The notes under the pieces are model-generated. The model had not been told where the DNA came from, ran no database searches, and saw nothing but the letters and a program-made list of their open reading frames with translations. Below are positions 7,807-16,072 of a DNA stretch of 64,000 bases, one piece after another (the first letter of the stretch is position 1; each line of letters starts with the position of its first letter). Source of the DNA: Cohnella cholangitidis (GTDB lineage Bacteria; Bacillota; Bacilli; Paenibacillales; Paenibacillaceae); contig NZ_CP041969.1 of NCBI RefSeq assembly GCF_014107495.1, positions 124,001-188,000 of the forward strand. Reading direction: 5' to 3'. The position numbers and the translations under genes were made by a program.

Positions 7807-8475
7807 TTATTGTTCTATTGCCTCAACGCTATACCCCGCCACTATGCTGTTATCCAGACGGTATGCCGTGAATCCCTCGCTCTGCATTTTTTCAACGGCT
7901 TGCGCCGAATAGATGCAAAAAGGCCCTCTGCAGTATGCAGCGACTTCGTAATGTCGCGGAAGGTTCCGAAGGTAAAGATCCAACTCCTCCATCGGAACGG
8001 AAATCGCTCCGTCGATATGCCCAGCATCAAATTCATCCTTCGAACGAATATCCAATAAAATAATGCTTCCTGCTTCCATCTTCTCTTTCAGTTCATCTCC
8101 GGAAAGCGTCTGCATATTCTCGTAATGTTGGCGAAAATCATCTTGAATGCGTTGGATGTCCGCGAGCTGGCTTTCGCAAATGCGCCACAACGACGTTAAA
8201 AAATGATGGATGGCCGGATCGGCTAACGAATAAATAACAAAAGTTCCTTTTTTGCTGAACTTCACCAACCTCGCATCTAACAGCACTTGAAGATGGCGCG
8301 ATACGTTTGCGACGCTCATGTCCGTTTGCTGTGCCAGTTTTTCCACTGATTTCGGGCTTTGGGCAAGCAAGTTCAACAATTCAAGCCTTTTGTCGCTGGA
8401 CAGACATTTTCCGATCCGGGCGTATTGTTGATACAAACTATCTTTGAAGGCTTTTGCCGACGGTACGTTTTCCAT
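7807..8475 (-). CDS. ArsR-family regulator fused to a rhodanese domain
   Basis: The protein has 222 residues from the ATG at 8475, which follows GGGTGGGGG. The frame is also open to a TTG at 8499, but that start lies inside the operator. Residues about 15-95 form an ArsR winged helix (SVEKLAQQTDMSVANVSRHL). Residues about 115-218 form a rhodanese domain (ILLDIRSKDEFDAGHIDGA) with the active loop YCRGPFCIYS, so the catalytic cysteine is present. ArsR-rhodanese fusions are known and are thought to sense sulfane sulfur or thiol-reactive metals. It is the first gene of an operon with the MFS transporter and is divergent from the bicupin gene. Confidence 0.88.
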   Translation of the reverse strand: MENVPSAKAFKDSLYQQYARIGKCLSSDKRLELLNLLAQSPKSVEKLAQQTDMSVANVSRHLQVLLDARLVKFSKKGTFVIYSLADPAIHHFLTSLWRICESQLADIQRIQDDFRQHYENMQTLSGDELKEKMEAGSIILLDIRSKDEFDAGHIDGAISVPMEELDLYLRNLPRHYEVAAYCRGPFCIYSAQAVEKMQSEGFTAYRLDNSIVAGYSVEAIEQ

Positions 8476-8493
8476 ATCCCCCACCCTTTTACT

Positions 8494-8540
8494 ATTCAAT
8501 TGATTAATTGAATTATAGGGTCGAGAAAAGGATAAATCAA
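8494..8540 (-). promoter_or_regulatory. ArsR-type operator and promoter
   Basis: An eight-bp perfect inverted repeat, ATTCAATT (8494-8501) and AATTGAAT (8506-8513), has a GATT spacer, typical of ArsR/SmtB operators. On the reverse strand it begins at the -10 TATAAT (8512-8517), which is 17 bases from a -35 TTGATT (8535-8540). Binding would block transcription of the ArsR-rhodanese gene, and the site may also affect the divergent bicupin gene. Confidence 0.75.
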
Positions 8541-8570
8541 TCTTATGTTATTAGAAAGGAGCGTTTCTTC

Positions 8571-9764
8571 GTGAAAAATCCACAACAACGGCAAGTAAAC
8601 TATACTTCCGTGCCGCAACCCCTTAGAAGCGATGGCGCCGGCGGAATAGATCGGGGTCCGCGAGACGTGATGCGAGATCTGGAAAATCCGAACATGCTCG
8701 TCCCTCCCGTCACGGACGCCGGTCTGCTGCCGAACTTGAAATTTTCTTTCTCCGATACGAGCATGACGTTAAATCACGGCGGATGGTCAAGAGAGATAAC
8801 CGTTCGGGAGCTGCCGATCGCGACGACTCTTGCCGGCGTTAATATGAGCTTAACGCCGGGAGGAGTGCGCGAATTACACTGGCATCAGCAAGCGGAATGG
8901 TCTTATATGCTGTTAGGCAGCGCGCGAATTACGTCGGTTGACCAGAACGGGCGCAATTTCATCGCCGATGTCGGACCGGGCGATCTCTGGTATTTCCCTC
9001 CGGGTATTCCCCACTCCATTCAAGGTCTGGAAGAAGGCTGTGAATTTCTGCTTGTCTTCGACGACGGCAACTTTTCCGACCTGAACACCCTCTCCATTTC
9101 CGACTGGTTTGCGCATACGCCCAAGGAAGTGCTTTCGGCCAACTTCGGAGTTCCGCAGAGCGCTTTTGACACCATTCCTTCCGAACAAGTATATATTTTC
9201 CAAGACAAAGTTCCTGGTACGATAGAAAGCCAAGAAGTCCGATCTCCTTACGTGACGATCCCGTTAAGCTTCAAGCATCGGTTGTTAGCGCAAAATCCCT
9301 TGAAAACGCCTGGCGGCAGCGTGAGAATCGTCGATTCCGCTAACTTTCCGATATCCAAAACGATCGCGGCCGCGCTTGTAGAAGTTGAACCCGGAGCGAT
9401 GAGAGAGCTTCATTGGCATCCCAATAACGATGAATGGCAATATTACCTTACGGGGCAGGGTCGCATGACGGTATTCGCGGGTAACGGCACGGCGCGCACC
9501 TTCGACTATAGAGCCGGAGATGTCGGGTATGTCCCCTTTGCGCTCGGTCATTACATTCAGAACACCGGGAATCAGACGTTATGGTTTCTGGAGATCTTCA
9601 AGAGCGACCGGTTTGTCGATATGTCCCTTAACCAATGGATGGCGCTTACGCCTCGCGAGCTTGTCCAAGCCAATCTCCGCGTCGGACCGGAACTGTTGGA
9701 CGCGCTGCGCAAAGAGAAATGGCCGGTCGTCAAATATCCGGGATTTTCTATTCGACCGAAATAA
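8571..9764 (+). CDS. Oxalate decarboxylase-type bicupin
   Basis: The protein has 397 residues from the GTG at 8571, placed after AAAGGAG. Two cupin domains each carry a full Mn site: H103, H105, E109 and H148 ([18 protein letters not shown]) in the first, and [11 protein letters not shown] with ALGHYIQN in the second. Length and C-terminal similarity match OxdC/OxdD, which convert oxalate to formate and CO2. The N-domain lid that carries catalytic Glu162 in B. subtilis OxdC (SENST) reads S169-D-L-N-T here, so the glutamate is replaced by aspartate and the lid resembles neither a standard decarboxylase nor the engineered oxidase form. There is no signal peptide. Confidence 0.88.
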   Translation: MKNPQQRQVNYTSVPQPLRSDGAGGIDRGPRDVMRDLENPNMLVPPVTDAGLLPNLKFSFSDTSMTLNHGGWSREITVRELPIATTLAGVNMSLTPGGVRELHWHQQAEWSYMLLGSARITSVDQNGRNFIADVGPGDLWYFPPGIPHSIQGLEEGCEFLLVFDDGNFSDLNTLSISDWFAHTPKEVLSANFGVPQSAFDTIPSEQVYIFQDKVPGTIESQEVRSPYVTIPLSFKHRLLAQNPLKTPGGSVRIVDSANFPISKTIAAALVEVEPGAMRELHWHPNNDEWQYYLTGQGRMTVFAGNGTARTFDYRAGDVGYVPFALGHYIQNTGNQTLWFLEIFKSDRFVDMSLNQWMALTPRELVQANLRVGPELLDALRKEKWPVVKYPGFSIRPK

Positions 9765-9771
9765 ACCAAGT

Positions 9772-9805
9772 CTGGAATGCCCTAGGGGACGTTCCAGGCT
9801 TTATT
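9772..9805 (+). terminator. Probable terminator after the bicupin gene
   Basis: The hairpin CTGGAA (9772-9777) / TTCCAG (9792-9797) is extended by an inner CCC/GGG pairing and followed by the weakly T-rich GCTTTATT. Confidence 0.55.
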
Positions 9806-9876
9806 GTGTATACTAGATTGTGAGTTGAATGTCCGTTCCGTGAATCCAGTTCCTATTAAACTTAGCAGGTGCATTC

Positions 9877-10782
9877 GTGAAAACTTTTCTTCAGATGAAT
9901 ACGATATTCCTAAGCATGATCATGGAAGCGATCCCGTTCGTGCTTCTCGGCGTGTTAATTTCGGGATTCATCCAATCGTTCGTCACCGAACGATGGATCG
10001 CGCGAATTATGCCCAACAACCGGTTCCTCTCCTCCCTGTTCGGCTGTAGCGTGGGCATTCTGTTTCCGTCATGCGAATGCGGCATCGTGCCGATTACCCG
10101 TCGCTTGCTGAACAAAGGCGTACCTCTTAACGCCGGAATCGCCTTCATGCTCACCGGGCCGATCGTCAATCCGATCGTTCTCTTCTCCACGTTTATCGCG
10201 TTCGGCAACGATTGGAGAGTGGTAGCCATCCGCGCGGGGATGGCTTTCGCAGTGGCGTTGGTCGTGTCGATGACTATCGCATTCTTCTTTCCGGTTCTGC
10301 CGGTGAGAACAGCCGAGCACCAAGTGGCCGCAACTTCCGAGCACTCCGTCAAAGCTATTAAACGCATATCTTGGATCGCTAGATTAGGTTCCGTTCTCCG
10401 GCATGCCGTCGATGAGTTTTTCTCCGTCGGCAAATATCTCGTACTCGGCGCGTTCATCGCTGCAGCTATGCAGACTTACATCCCGACGTCCTCCCTGCTT
10501 CATATCGGAAGCAATCCCGTTACTTCTTCGTTGGTAATGATGGGACTCGCCTTCACGATGTCGCTCTGCTCCGAAGCGGATGCTTTCATCGCTTCCTCGT
10601 TCAGAAGCACGTTCTCTATGGGATCTATTTCGGCCTTCCTTGTTTTCGGACCGATGATCGATATCAAAAATACGTTGATGCTGCTAGGCACCTTCCGCAC
10701 GAAATTCGTTGTCGCGCTTATAGCGCTCGTGACGGTCTGTACATTAGCTGGTTCGCTTATCGTAGGGAGGTTATTCGGATGA
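9877..10782 (+). CDS. Permease of the DUF318/UPF0718 (YraQ/YcgR) family
   Basis: The 301-residue membrane protein has about eight helices. The family signature PSCECGIVPITRRLL occurs in the first half, with LTGPIVNPIVLFSTF after it, and the mirrored LCSEADAFIASSF in the second half. Related permeases include ArsP and B. subtilis YcgR. It starts at a GTG after AGCAGGTG. The next gene begins inside its stop codon (ATGA overlap), giving tight coupling with the TIGR03943 protein, a known pairing for this family. Because a Zur-controlled YciC gene faces it, a role in zinc or related metal handling is plausible but unproven. Confidence 0.85.
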   Translation: MKTFLQMNTIFLSMIMEAIPFVLLGVLISGFIQSFVTERWIARIMPNNRFLSSLFGCSVGILFPSCECGIVPITRRLLNKGVPLNAGIAFMLTGPIVNPIVLFSTFIAFGNDWRVVAIRAGMAFAVALVVSMTIAFFFPVLPVRTAEHQVAATSEHSVKAIKRISWIARLGSVLRHAVDEFFSVGKYLVLGAFIAAAMQTYIPTSSLLHIGSNPVTSSLVMMGLAFTMSLCSEADAFIASSFRSTFSMGSISAFLVFGPMIDIKNTLMLLGTFRTKFVVALIALVTVCTLAGSLIVGRLFG

Positions 10783-11699
10783 TACGTTTTTATATTTTGT
10801 TCGGCTTCGCGCTCATGTTCGCCTATATTCATATCGAGGGCCAATTAAACAAGTTCATTAATACGAAATACGCGTACTTGTCGATTAGCGCCATTGCCAT
10901 TCTAGCTATGTTATGCATCGTTGAGATCGTAAAGATGTACCGCCTTGAGCAAGCTGAGAAAAAGAAATCAATCGACAATGAAACGCGATGTTCGCATGAA
11001 CAAGAGCACGATCATCAACATCATGGTCACGAACATGAAGACCACGACGATCACGGACATTCCCATGAATCCTCTTCCAAGTGGAAGCGCGCTATCGGGT
11101 ATTTAATCCTGATCTTCCCCATTTTTACGGGCTTATTCATGCCGGTGCAAACGCTGGATTCCAGCTTTGTGAAAGCAAAGGGCTTCAGCTTCCCTTCCGC
11201 GAAAGAATCGATGTCCGACAAAAATCCGGGGCAGCACCAATTTTTAAAGCCGGATTCCAGCGTGTTCTACGGCAAGGATAGTTACGAAATCATCAAAAAC
11301 GAGGAGTTGGCCGAGTTTCGGAATGCTCCGGTTATTTCGCTGGACGACGACAATTATATGAAAGGGATGGAAGTCATCTATAACTTCCCGGGCGACCTTA
11401 TGGGCAGAACGATCTCGTTCGACGGGTTCGCATACAAAGGGGAGCAGGTTGACGGAGATCACTACTTCGTTTTCCGGTTCGGATTTATCCATTGCGCAGC
11501 CGATTCGGGCGTGTTCGGGATGTTGGTTGATTTTCCGAAAGGGACGCAACTGAACGATGACGATTGGGTTCGCGTTACGGGCAAGCTCTCGTCCGAGCTA
11601 TACCAACCGTTTAAGCAGACGATCCCCGTGCTTCGTGTGACTTCATGGGAAGCCATTCCCGCGCCCGAGGATCCATACGTGTATCGGATTTATAACTAA
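10779..11699 (+). CDS. TIGR03943 (DUF1980, YcgQ-like) membrane-anchored protein
   Basis: The 306-residue protein has two N-terminal helices (residues about 3-20 and 28-47), then a His-rich cytoplasmic or loop segment at 67-103 including HDHQHHGHEHEDHDDHGHSH. A third helix (about 108-125) leads to a large extracytoplasmic domain with FRFGFIHCAADSG. It is the standard partner of the DUF318 permease. The histidine run is a likely metal-binding loop and is far longer than needed for folding. The function of the pair is not established; metal transport is inferred from the loop and the convergent YciC gene. Confidence 0.85.
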   Translation: MIRFYILFGFALMFAYIHIEGQLNKFINTKYAYLSISAIAILAMLCIVEIVKMYRLEQAEKKKSIDNETRCSHEQEHDHQHHGHEHEDHDDHGHSHESSSKWKRAIGYLILIFPIFTGLFMPVQTLDSSFVKAKGFSFPSAKESMSDKNPGQHQFLKPDSSVFYGKDSYEIIKNEELAEFRNAPVISLDDDNYMKGMEVIYNFPGDLMGRTISFDGFAYKGEQVDGDHYFVFRFGFIHCAADSGVFGMLVDFPKGTQLNDDDWVRVTGKLSSELYQPFKQTIPVLRVTSWEAIPAPEDPYVYRIYN

Positions 11700-11707
11700 G
11701 CTACGTT

Positions 11708-12895
11708 CTATAGAGCGTTGGGCAAACCATCCTTAAACTGCATCCAATCTTGTCGCAACTCGTCTTCGGTAAGAAGGCAACCGTCAAGCGACGATACGAT
11801 AGTTTCGCGATCCATCTCGATACCGATGAAGACGACTTTGTTTATTCTGTCTCCGTACTGCGGCGACCATTGTTTGCTAAGCTCTGGATCCTCGCTAAGA
11901 TACATTTCCCGCTCGTCTTCGGGAAGCGCGGCAACCCAATAGCCGGAAGGCCCGAATTGAATGGATGGTCCCGCTTGGCTGAGGCTTTGCCCCATCTCGT
12001 TCCGGGTAGCGACCCACATGATTCCTTTGGCGCGGACGATCTCGATCGGCCAGTTCTCCATCCATCTTAACAACCTGCCCGGATGAAACGGCTTAACGCG
12101 TTCATAGACGAACGAGGAGATCCCGTACTCTTCCGTCTCCGGCGTATGAGCCGGCTTCTCCATTTCCCGTATCCACCCTGCAGAACGGCTGGCCGTATCG
12201 AAGTCGAACAGCCCTGTATTCAGAATGTCGGCAGGCTCGATTCTTCCTTGTACGGTTCTAATCAGTTTAGCTCGCGGTTGAAGCTTCCGTATGACCCCTT
12301 CCAATTGAGCCAATTCATCTTCCTTGATCAAATCGCATTTGTTCAGCAGCAACACATCGCAAAACTCGATCTGGTCAATAAGCAAGTCTACCACTTCTCT
12401 AGTATCGTTCTCTCCGATCGCTTGGCTTCTATCCAGCAGCGTTTCCCCGGACGAGAAGTCGTGCCAGAACCGGTAAGCATCGACGACGGTGACCATGCAA
12501 TCGAGCCGGCAAATTCGAGACAGATCGATTCCCTGATCTTCGTCGACATAAGTAAACGTCTGCGCTACGGGCACAGGCTCGCCTACGCCGGTCGATTCAA
12601 TCAAAATATAATCGAATCTGCCTTCGTTCGCGAGTCGCTCTACTTCGCGCAATAGGTCTTCGCGAAGCGTGCAGCAAATGCATCCGTTGGACATTTCCAC
12701 GAGCTTCTCGTCTGTTCGCGACAACCCGCCACCGTCCTTAATGAGAGAAGCGTCGATATTGACTTCGCTTAAGTCATTGACGATAACGGCAACCTTCAAG
12801 CCCTCGCGGTTGTTCAGAACATGGTTCAACACGGTTGTCTTGCCGGAGCCTAAGTATCCGCTTAATACGGTTACCGGTATTTTAGTCTTTGTCAT
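11708..12895 (-). CDS. yciC: CobW-family zinc GTPase (YciC/ZagA-like)
   Basis: The protein has 395 residues from the ATG at 12895, after AAGGGTGAA; the longer frame to 12967 would run through a Zur box. It carries a Walker A motif GYLGSGKTT, the metal-binding CxCC motif in NGCICCTLREDL, a G4 motif NKCDL, and a C-terminal CobW_C domain. In B. subtilis, YciC (ZagA) is a Zur-regulated zinc metallochaperone made under zinc limitation. Two Zur-type boxes upstream support the same role here. The gene is convergent with the permease/TIGR03943 pair, nine bases apart. Confidence 0.9.
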   Translation of the reverse strand: MTKTKIPVTVLSGYLGSGKTTVLNHVLNNREGLKVAVIVNDLSEVNIDASLIKDGGGLSRTDEKLVEMSNGCICCTLREDLLREVERLANEGRFDYILIESTGVGEPVPVAQTFTYVDEDQGIDLSRICRLDCMVTVVDAYRFWHDFSSGETLLDRSQAIGENDTREVVDLLIDQIEFCDVLLLNKCDLIKEDELAQLEGVIRKLQPRAKLIRTVQGRIEPADILNTGLFDFDTASRSAGWIREMEKPAHTPETEEYGISSFVYERVKPFHPGRLLRWMENWPIEIVRAKGIMWVATRNEMGQSLSQAGPSIQFGPSGYWVAALPEDEREMYLSEDPELSKQWSPQYGDRINKVVFIGIEMDRETIVSSLDGCLLTEDELRQDWMQFKDGLPNAL

Positions 12896-12912
12896 TTCAC
12901 CCTTCACCCTTA

Positions 12913-12927
12913 TCGTAATTATTACGA
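12913..12927. promoter_or_regulatory. Zur box, perfect
   Basis: TCGTAAT-T-ATTACGA is an exact 7-1-7 palindrome identical to the Bacillus Zur core. It lies 18 bases upstream of the yciC start codon on the reverse strand, where bound Zur would block transcription or its early steps. Confidence 0.88.
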
Positions 12928-12993
12928 ATAGACACGGAAAATGAAGCCGGATCGTCTCCGGCATCATTCGTCTATTCGTTTGACGAGCTTTAA

Positions 12994-13008
12994 TCGTAAT
13001 TGTTACGT
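12994..13008. promoter_or_regulatory. Second, imperfect Zur box
   Basis: TCGTAAT-T-GTTACGT keeps the left half-site exactly and differs at two positions in the right half. It lies 81 bases upstream of the perfect box. Bacillus yciC also has two Zur boxes, so a paired arrangement is expected. Confidence 0.7.
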
Positions 13009-13076
13009 ATAAGTTAGAATATCAGAGTCCGCTCTTAACGTCAACTATCGAAATGTTACAAATGAAATCGTTTGTT

Positions 13077-14513
13077 TTATCCAGCTTTTTTTTCTTTGCG
13101 GATCATGAATATGGCGATTAATGCGCCGACGATCGCGATGATTGCAGCTCCAATAAAGGCAGAATGAAAACCTATGTTTAATGCAGCTGTTTGTTCCAAT
13201 CCCCTATCCAGCTTCTCTTTCGTCCATTGCGACGATACTGCCACCATAATAGCCAAGCCAATCGCGGAACCGATCTGATAACTTGTATTGGATAGACCAG
13301 AAGCTAGGCCCGACTGTTCCGAGTTTGCCCCCGATACGGATGCAATCGTTGCCGGAATATAAGCGAGAGCCATACCTAGTGCACCGAGCAAAGAAGCCGG
13401 AAGTACGTTCGTTGCGAAGTTTCCTCCTTCCGGCGTATTAACGGCGAATAGCAGCAAGGAACCGGATAATACGATCATTCCGATGACTAGCGGGCCTTTC
13501 AAGCCGAATTTTCCGACAAGCTTACCCATGACTCCTACCATCAGGATCATGATGAGAATAGTCATCGGAACCAAGGCAAGCCCGCCTTTGAATGCCGAGT
13601 AGCGCAGCACTTGTTGTAGATATAAGTTCAAGAAAAACCAAAGCGGTATCCATGCGCCTGCAAGGGCTGCCAATATGAGATTTCCGGCGAGCAATTTCGG
13701 TGCTTTGAAAATTCCCAGAGGAACGAGAGGATCTTGTTTCTTCATTTGCACGATCAAGAAAAGTAAGAACAACAAGACTGCAACAGCTAGCAGAACGAAT
13801 GTCCTGGTTCCCCATCCGCTATGCTCCGAAGTGACGATCGCATATACCGCCAATACTAATGATGCCGTTACCGTCAATGCTCCGAGAAGATCTACGCTTC
13901 CCTTGCTTATCGTGCCTTTGGGCAGTACGCGAAGACTATACAATACGGCGAATAACCCTACCGGAATATTAATAAGAAATGTCCAGTTCCAACTTAGCCA
14001 CTCCGTAATGACCCCGCCTAGAAAAACACCGGCGGTTCCGCCTGCCGCAGCGGATGCTCCCCAGAATCCGAATGCTTTGTTTAACTCCTTCGGATTCGCA
14101 ATGAAGAGCTGCATAATTATCGTCAATGCGGAAGGCGCGATAAGCGCGGACCCCAACCCTTGCAAACCGCGGCCAACGTTCATCGCTTCCTCCGACCAAG
14201 CCAATCCGGCCAACAGCGAAGCGGCCGATAAGATCATGAACCCCAGGTTGAACATTTTGCGTTGACCGAATAGATCGGAGAGTCGTCCCCCTAACAACAA
14301 CAAGCCTCCGAAGAAAATGACATAAGCATTGAACACCCATTGCAAGTTGCTTTGCGAGTATCCTAATGCTTCCTTGATCGCTGGCAGTGCAACACCGATG
14401 ATGGACGTATCCATGATAACCATGAACTGGGCTAGACAAAGCAAAAATAACGCTTTCCAACGCAGTGGATTCGCAGTTTCCGTTGCGGATAATTCGTTCG
14501 AAATACCTGACAT
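13077..14513 (-). CDS. DHA2-family MFS exporter (EmrB/QacA type)
   Basis: The 478-residue protein has about 14 helices. It shows DHA2 signatures: FLLCLAQFMVIMDTSIIGVA in the first helix, GRLSDLFGQRKMFN as motif A, and GFWGASAAAGGTAGVFLGG as motif C of drug:H+ antiporters. It is probably a multidrug or toxic compound exporter. Its promoter carries a C-tract operator nearly identical to the one in front of the sulfite-reductase-like gene at 36.5-37.2 kb. It may therefore respond to copper or persulfide rather than to a drug, which would be unusual for this family. Confidence 0.87.
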   Translation of the reverse strand: MSGISNELSATETANPLRWKALFLLCLAQFMVIMDTSIIGVALPAIKEALGYSQSNLQWVFNAYVIFFGGLLLLGGRLSDLFGQRKMFNLGFMILSAASLLAGLAWSEEAMNVGRGLQGLGSALIAPSALTIIMQLFIANPKELNKAFGFWGASAAAGGTAGVFLGGVITEWLSWNWTFLINIPVGLFAVLYSLRVLPKGTISKGSVDLLGALTVTASLVLAVYAIVTSEHSGWGTRTFVLLAVAVLLFLLFLIVQMKKQDPLVPLGIFKAPKLLAGNLILAALAGAWIPLWFFLNLYLQQVLRYSAFKGGLALVPMTILIMILMVGVMGKLVGKFGLKGPLVIGMIVLSGSLLLFAVNTPEGGNFATNVLPASLLGALGMALAYIPATIASVSGANSEQSGLASGLSNTSYQIGSAIGLAIMVAVSSQWTKEKLDRGLEQTAALNIGFHSAFIGAAIIAIVGALIAIFMIRKEKKAG

Positions 14514-14549
14514 TTTGTATTCCTCCTTATATTGGATTTCGTTTTATAT

Positions 14550-14577
14550 AGTATACCCCCCTACCCTATAATGTCAA
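14550..14577 (-). promoter_or_regulatory. Promoter with CsoR/CstR-type C-tract operator
   Basis: On the reverse strand a consensus -35 TTGACA (14572-14577) and a -10 TATACT (14550-14555) are 16 bases apart. The spacer is filled by a G-rich tract (forward CCCCCCTACCC, flanked by TATA). DUF156 repressors (CsoR, CstR, RicR) bind such G/C tracts between A/T flanks. The same 31-base segment recurs at 37191-37221 with one difference. Confidence 0.7.
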
Positions 14578-14705
14578 CATCTTTTTCCATTCATTATGGC
14601 CTAAATGATCATAGAAAGATCACACGGGATAAACGTACAAGCAATACGCCCTCTTCGGAATATATTATTGCCTGAGGATAGTAATTCGAGAGGAGCCGCC
14701 AATCC

Positions 14706-15128
14706 ATGAGGAATAATCGTAAAGCGATTAGAGAACAAGCTAAACGGATGATCGGTCAGCCTGTTTGCATTGAATTAACGAACGGAAGCTATTATGTCGG
14801 ACGGATCATGGGCATCGAGAACGGACAATTGATTTTGTCGGGGAAAAAAGGGCGAGGCAAATTGCGGAGAACTTCGTTGCAACGCACGAGTAAAGCTAGG
14901 GTATCGGGTTTGTTCGACGGCCTTGGCGCCTTGATGGGCAATCCCGGCGGAGCAGGAGCCCCCATTGCTGGCGCCGCTGCCGCGCAAGGCGGCACGGGCG
15001 GTTTGTTCGGCGGTTTAGGAGGGATAGGCGAATTTATGGGCTTTATCAATAAAGCGATGCCGATGATCCGCATGGGAATGGGAGTCGTTAAAGCGATTAT
15101 GCCGTTATTAGGCGGTCTAAAGGCGTAA
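14706..15128 (+). CDS. Gly-rich protein with an Sm-like N-terminus
   Basis: The protein has 140 residues. Residues about 15-60 (GQPVCIELTNGSYYVGRIMG) have the beta-strand pattern of an LSm/Sm-like barrel: a function of strands around G-x-Y-x-G. A basic segment follows (GKKGRGKLRRTSLQRTSKAR), then a Gly/Ala/Met-rich tail (residues 73-140) with GGLFGGLGGIGEFMG and MIRMGMGVVKAIMPLLGGL. I do not recognise the family. The basic stretch would allow nucleic acid or polyphosphate binding; the hydrophobic tail could drive self-assembly, as in spore-surface proteins. It stands alone with its own terminator. Confidence 0.6.
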   Translation: MRNNRKAIREQAKRMIGQPVCIELTNGSYYVGRIMGIENGQLILSGKKGRGKLRRTSLQRTSKARVSGLFDGLGALMGNPGGAGAPIAGAAAAQGGTGGLFGGLGGIGEFMGFINKAMPMIRMGMGVVKAIMPLLGGLKA

Positions 15129-15136
15129 TCGGTTGG

Positions 15137-15174
15137 AGCCGTCTTGAAAGCTTAGGCTTTCGAGACGGCTTTTT
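15137..15174 (+). terminator. Intrinsic terminator
   Basis: A long stem, AGCCGTCT (15137-15144) / AGACGGCT (15163-15170), has inner GAAAG/CTTTC pairing and ends in TTTTT. It lies nine bases after the Gly-rich gene. Confidence 0.92.
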
Positions 15175-15186
15175 GATTATAAGAGC

Positions 15187-15456
15187 TCATTTATTCTCTT
15201 TTCTTGCAGCTCGCTTATACAAGTTCATCGAAACCCATACGACCGACCCGACGAGATAAATAGGAATGACGATGACGATCAACGTCGTGAAATCCGCTAA
15301 ATCGTTCCACTCCCCATTATCTCTGACAATAGCGTAGATAAAGACCATCAACCCTACTGCATAGATCAATAAAGGCCACCAACTTCTTCTCCATAAAGCG
15401 CATATCGGCAAGAGGACAAGAACTATCCAGGCGATAATATAGCCAGGTCCGTGCAT
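15187..15456 (-). CDS. Small membrane protein, 89 aa
   Basis: Three hydrophobic segments (residues about 4-20, 27-45 and 58-78) and a basic C-terminus (YKRAARKENK) indicate a small integral membrane protein. I recognise no family. The start is six bases beyond the stop of the acetyltransferase gene, so the two are probably co-transcribed. Confidence 0.6.
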   Translation of the reverse strand: MHGPGYIIAWIVLVLLPICALWRRSWWPLLIYAVGLMVFIYAIVRDNGEWNDLADFTTLIVIVIPIYLVGSVVWVSMNLYKRAARKENK

Positions 15457-15461
15457 GATCC

Positions 15462-16025
15462 TTACCCCCTCCCCTTGTTGCGATACGCTTGCTCATGATA
15501 CGCCGTTATCGCCTTGAATAACCACTTGCCGTCTTCTACCCCTACCGTATCGGAATTGAAGCTTAAGTACATGGCTCGATAAGTTTCGGGTACCCAAATA
15601 TAGGAATGGATGTACTCCGTCAAAACGAATCCGACCTTCTCCCAGAAGCGAATTCTGTCCGCATTCTCCTTAGTCTCTTCGGCTTCGACCTCGATCACGA
15701 TCCCTCGGCAATCCGGCATAATGGCCAAAGCCCGATCCCGAATATTTTCTATGCACAGTCGTCCGATTCCCTTGTGCCGCCAAGCTTGGCGAACGGCAAG
15801 ATAATCGATGATCAGCACTCCGGCCCGCGCGTTGAAAGCGGTTAGAGCCATCGCGACGACTTCATCGTCTTCGCTCCAAGTATTCAGCGTACACAAACCT
15901 CTATCGAACATGCGGCGGACGATCGCGCGGGTTTTCCTTCCGTGCTCGGGGAAAGCCTCGTGATAGACTTTCTCCGCCTTGGACCATAAGCGCTCGTCCC
16001 ATTGATCGGTGGATTGGAATTCCAT
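15462..16025 (-). CDS. GNAT N-acetyltransferase
   Basis: This 187-residue protein has the GNAT core: strand-rich VVAMALTAFNARAGVLIIDY, then LAVRQAWRHKGIGRLCIENI with the acetyl-CoA loop (Q/R-x-x-G-x-G/A, here RHKGIG). The C-terminal strand is YIWVPETYRAMYLSF. The acceptor substrate cannot be read from the sequence. It precedes the small membrane protein gene in a likely two-gene operon. Confidence 0.8.
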   Translation of the reverse strand: MEFQSTDQWDERLWSKAEKVYHEAFPEHGRKTRAIVRRMFDRGLCTLNTWSEDDEVVAMALTAFNARAGVLIIDYLAVRQAWRHKGIGRLCIENIRDRALAIMPDCRGIVIEVEAEETKENADRIRFWEKVGFVLTEYIHSYIWVPETYRAMYLSFNSDTVGVEDGKWLFKAITAYHEQAYRNKGRG

Positions 16026-16072
16026 GCTGTAATCCTTCTTTCGTTAAGACAAATGATCTCCTCTTCATTATT

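Noticed and set aside
8475..8499. TTG start at 8499 for the ArsR-rhodanese gene
   Set aside because: It falls within the operator dyad and lacks a ribosome binding site, while the ATG at 8475 has GGGTGGGGG in front.
12083..12655. A 190-codon + strand frame inside yciC
   Set aside because: It lies opposite the GTPase motifs and shows no domain; it is a shadow frame.
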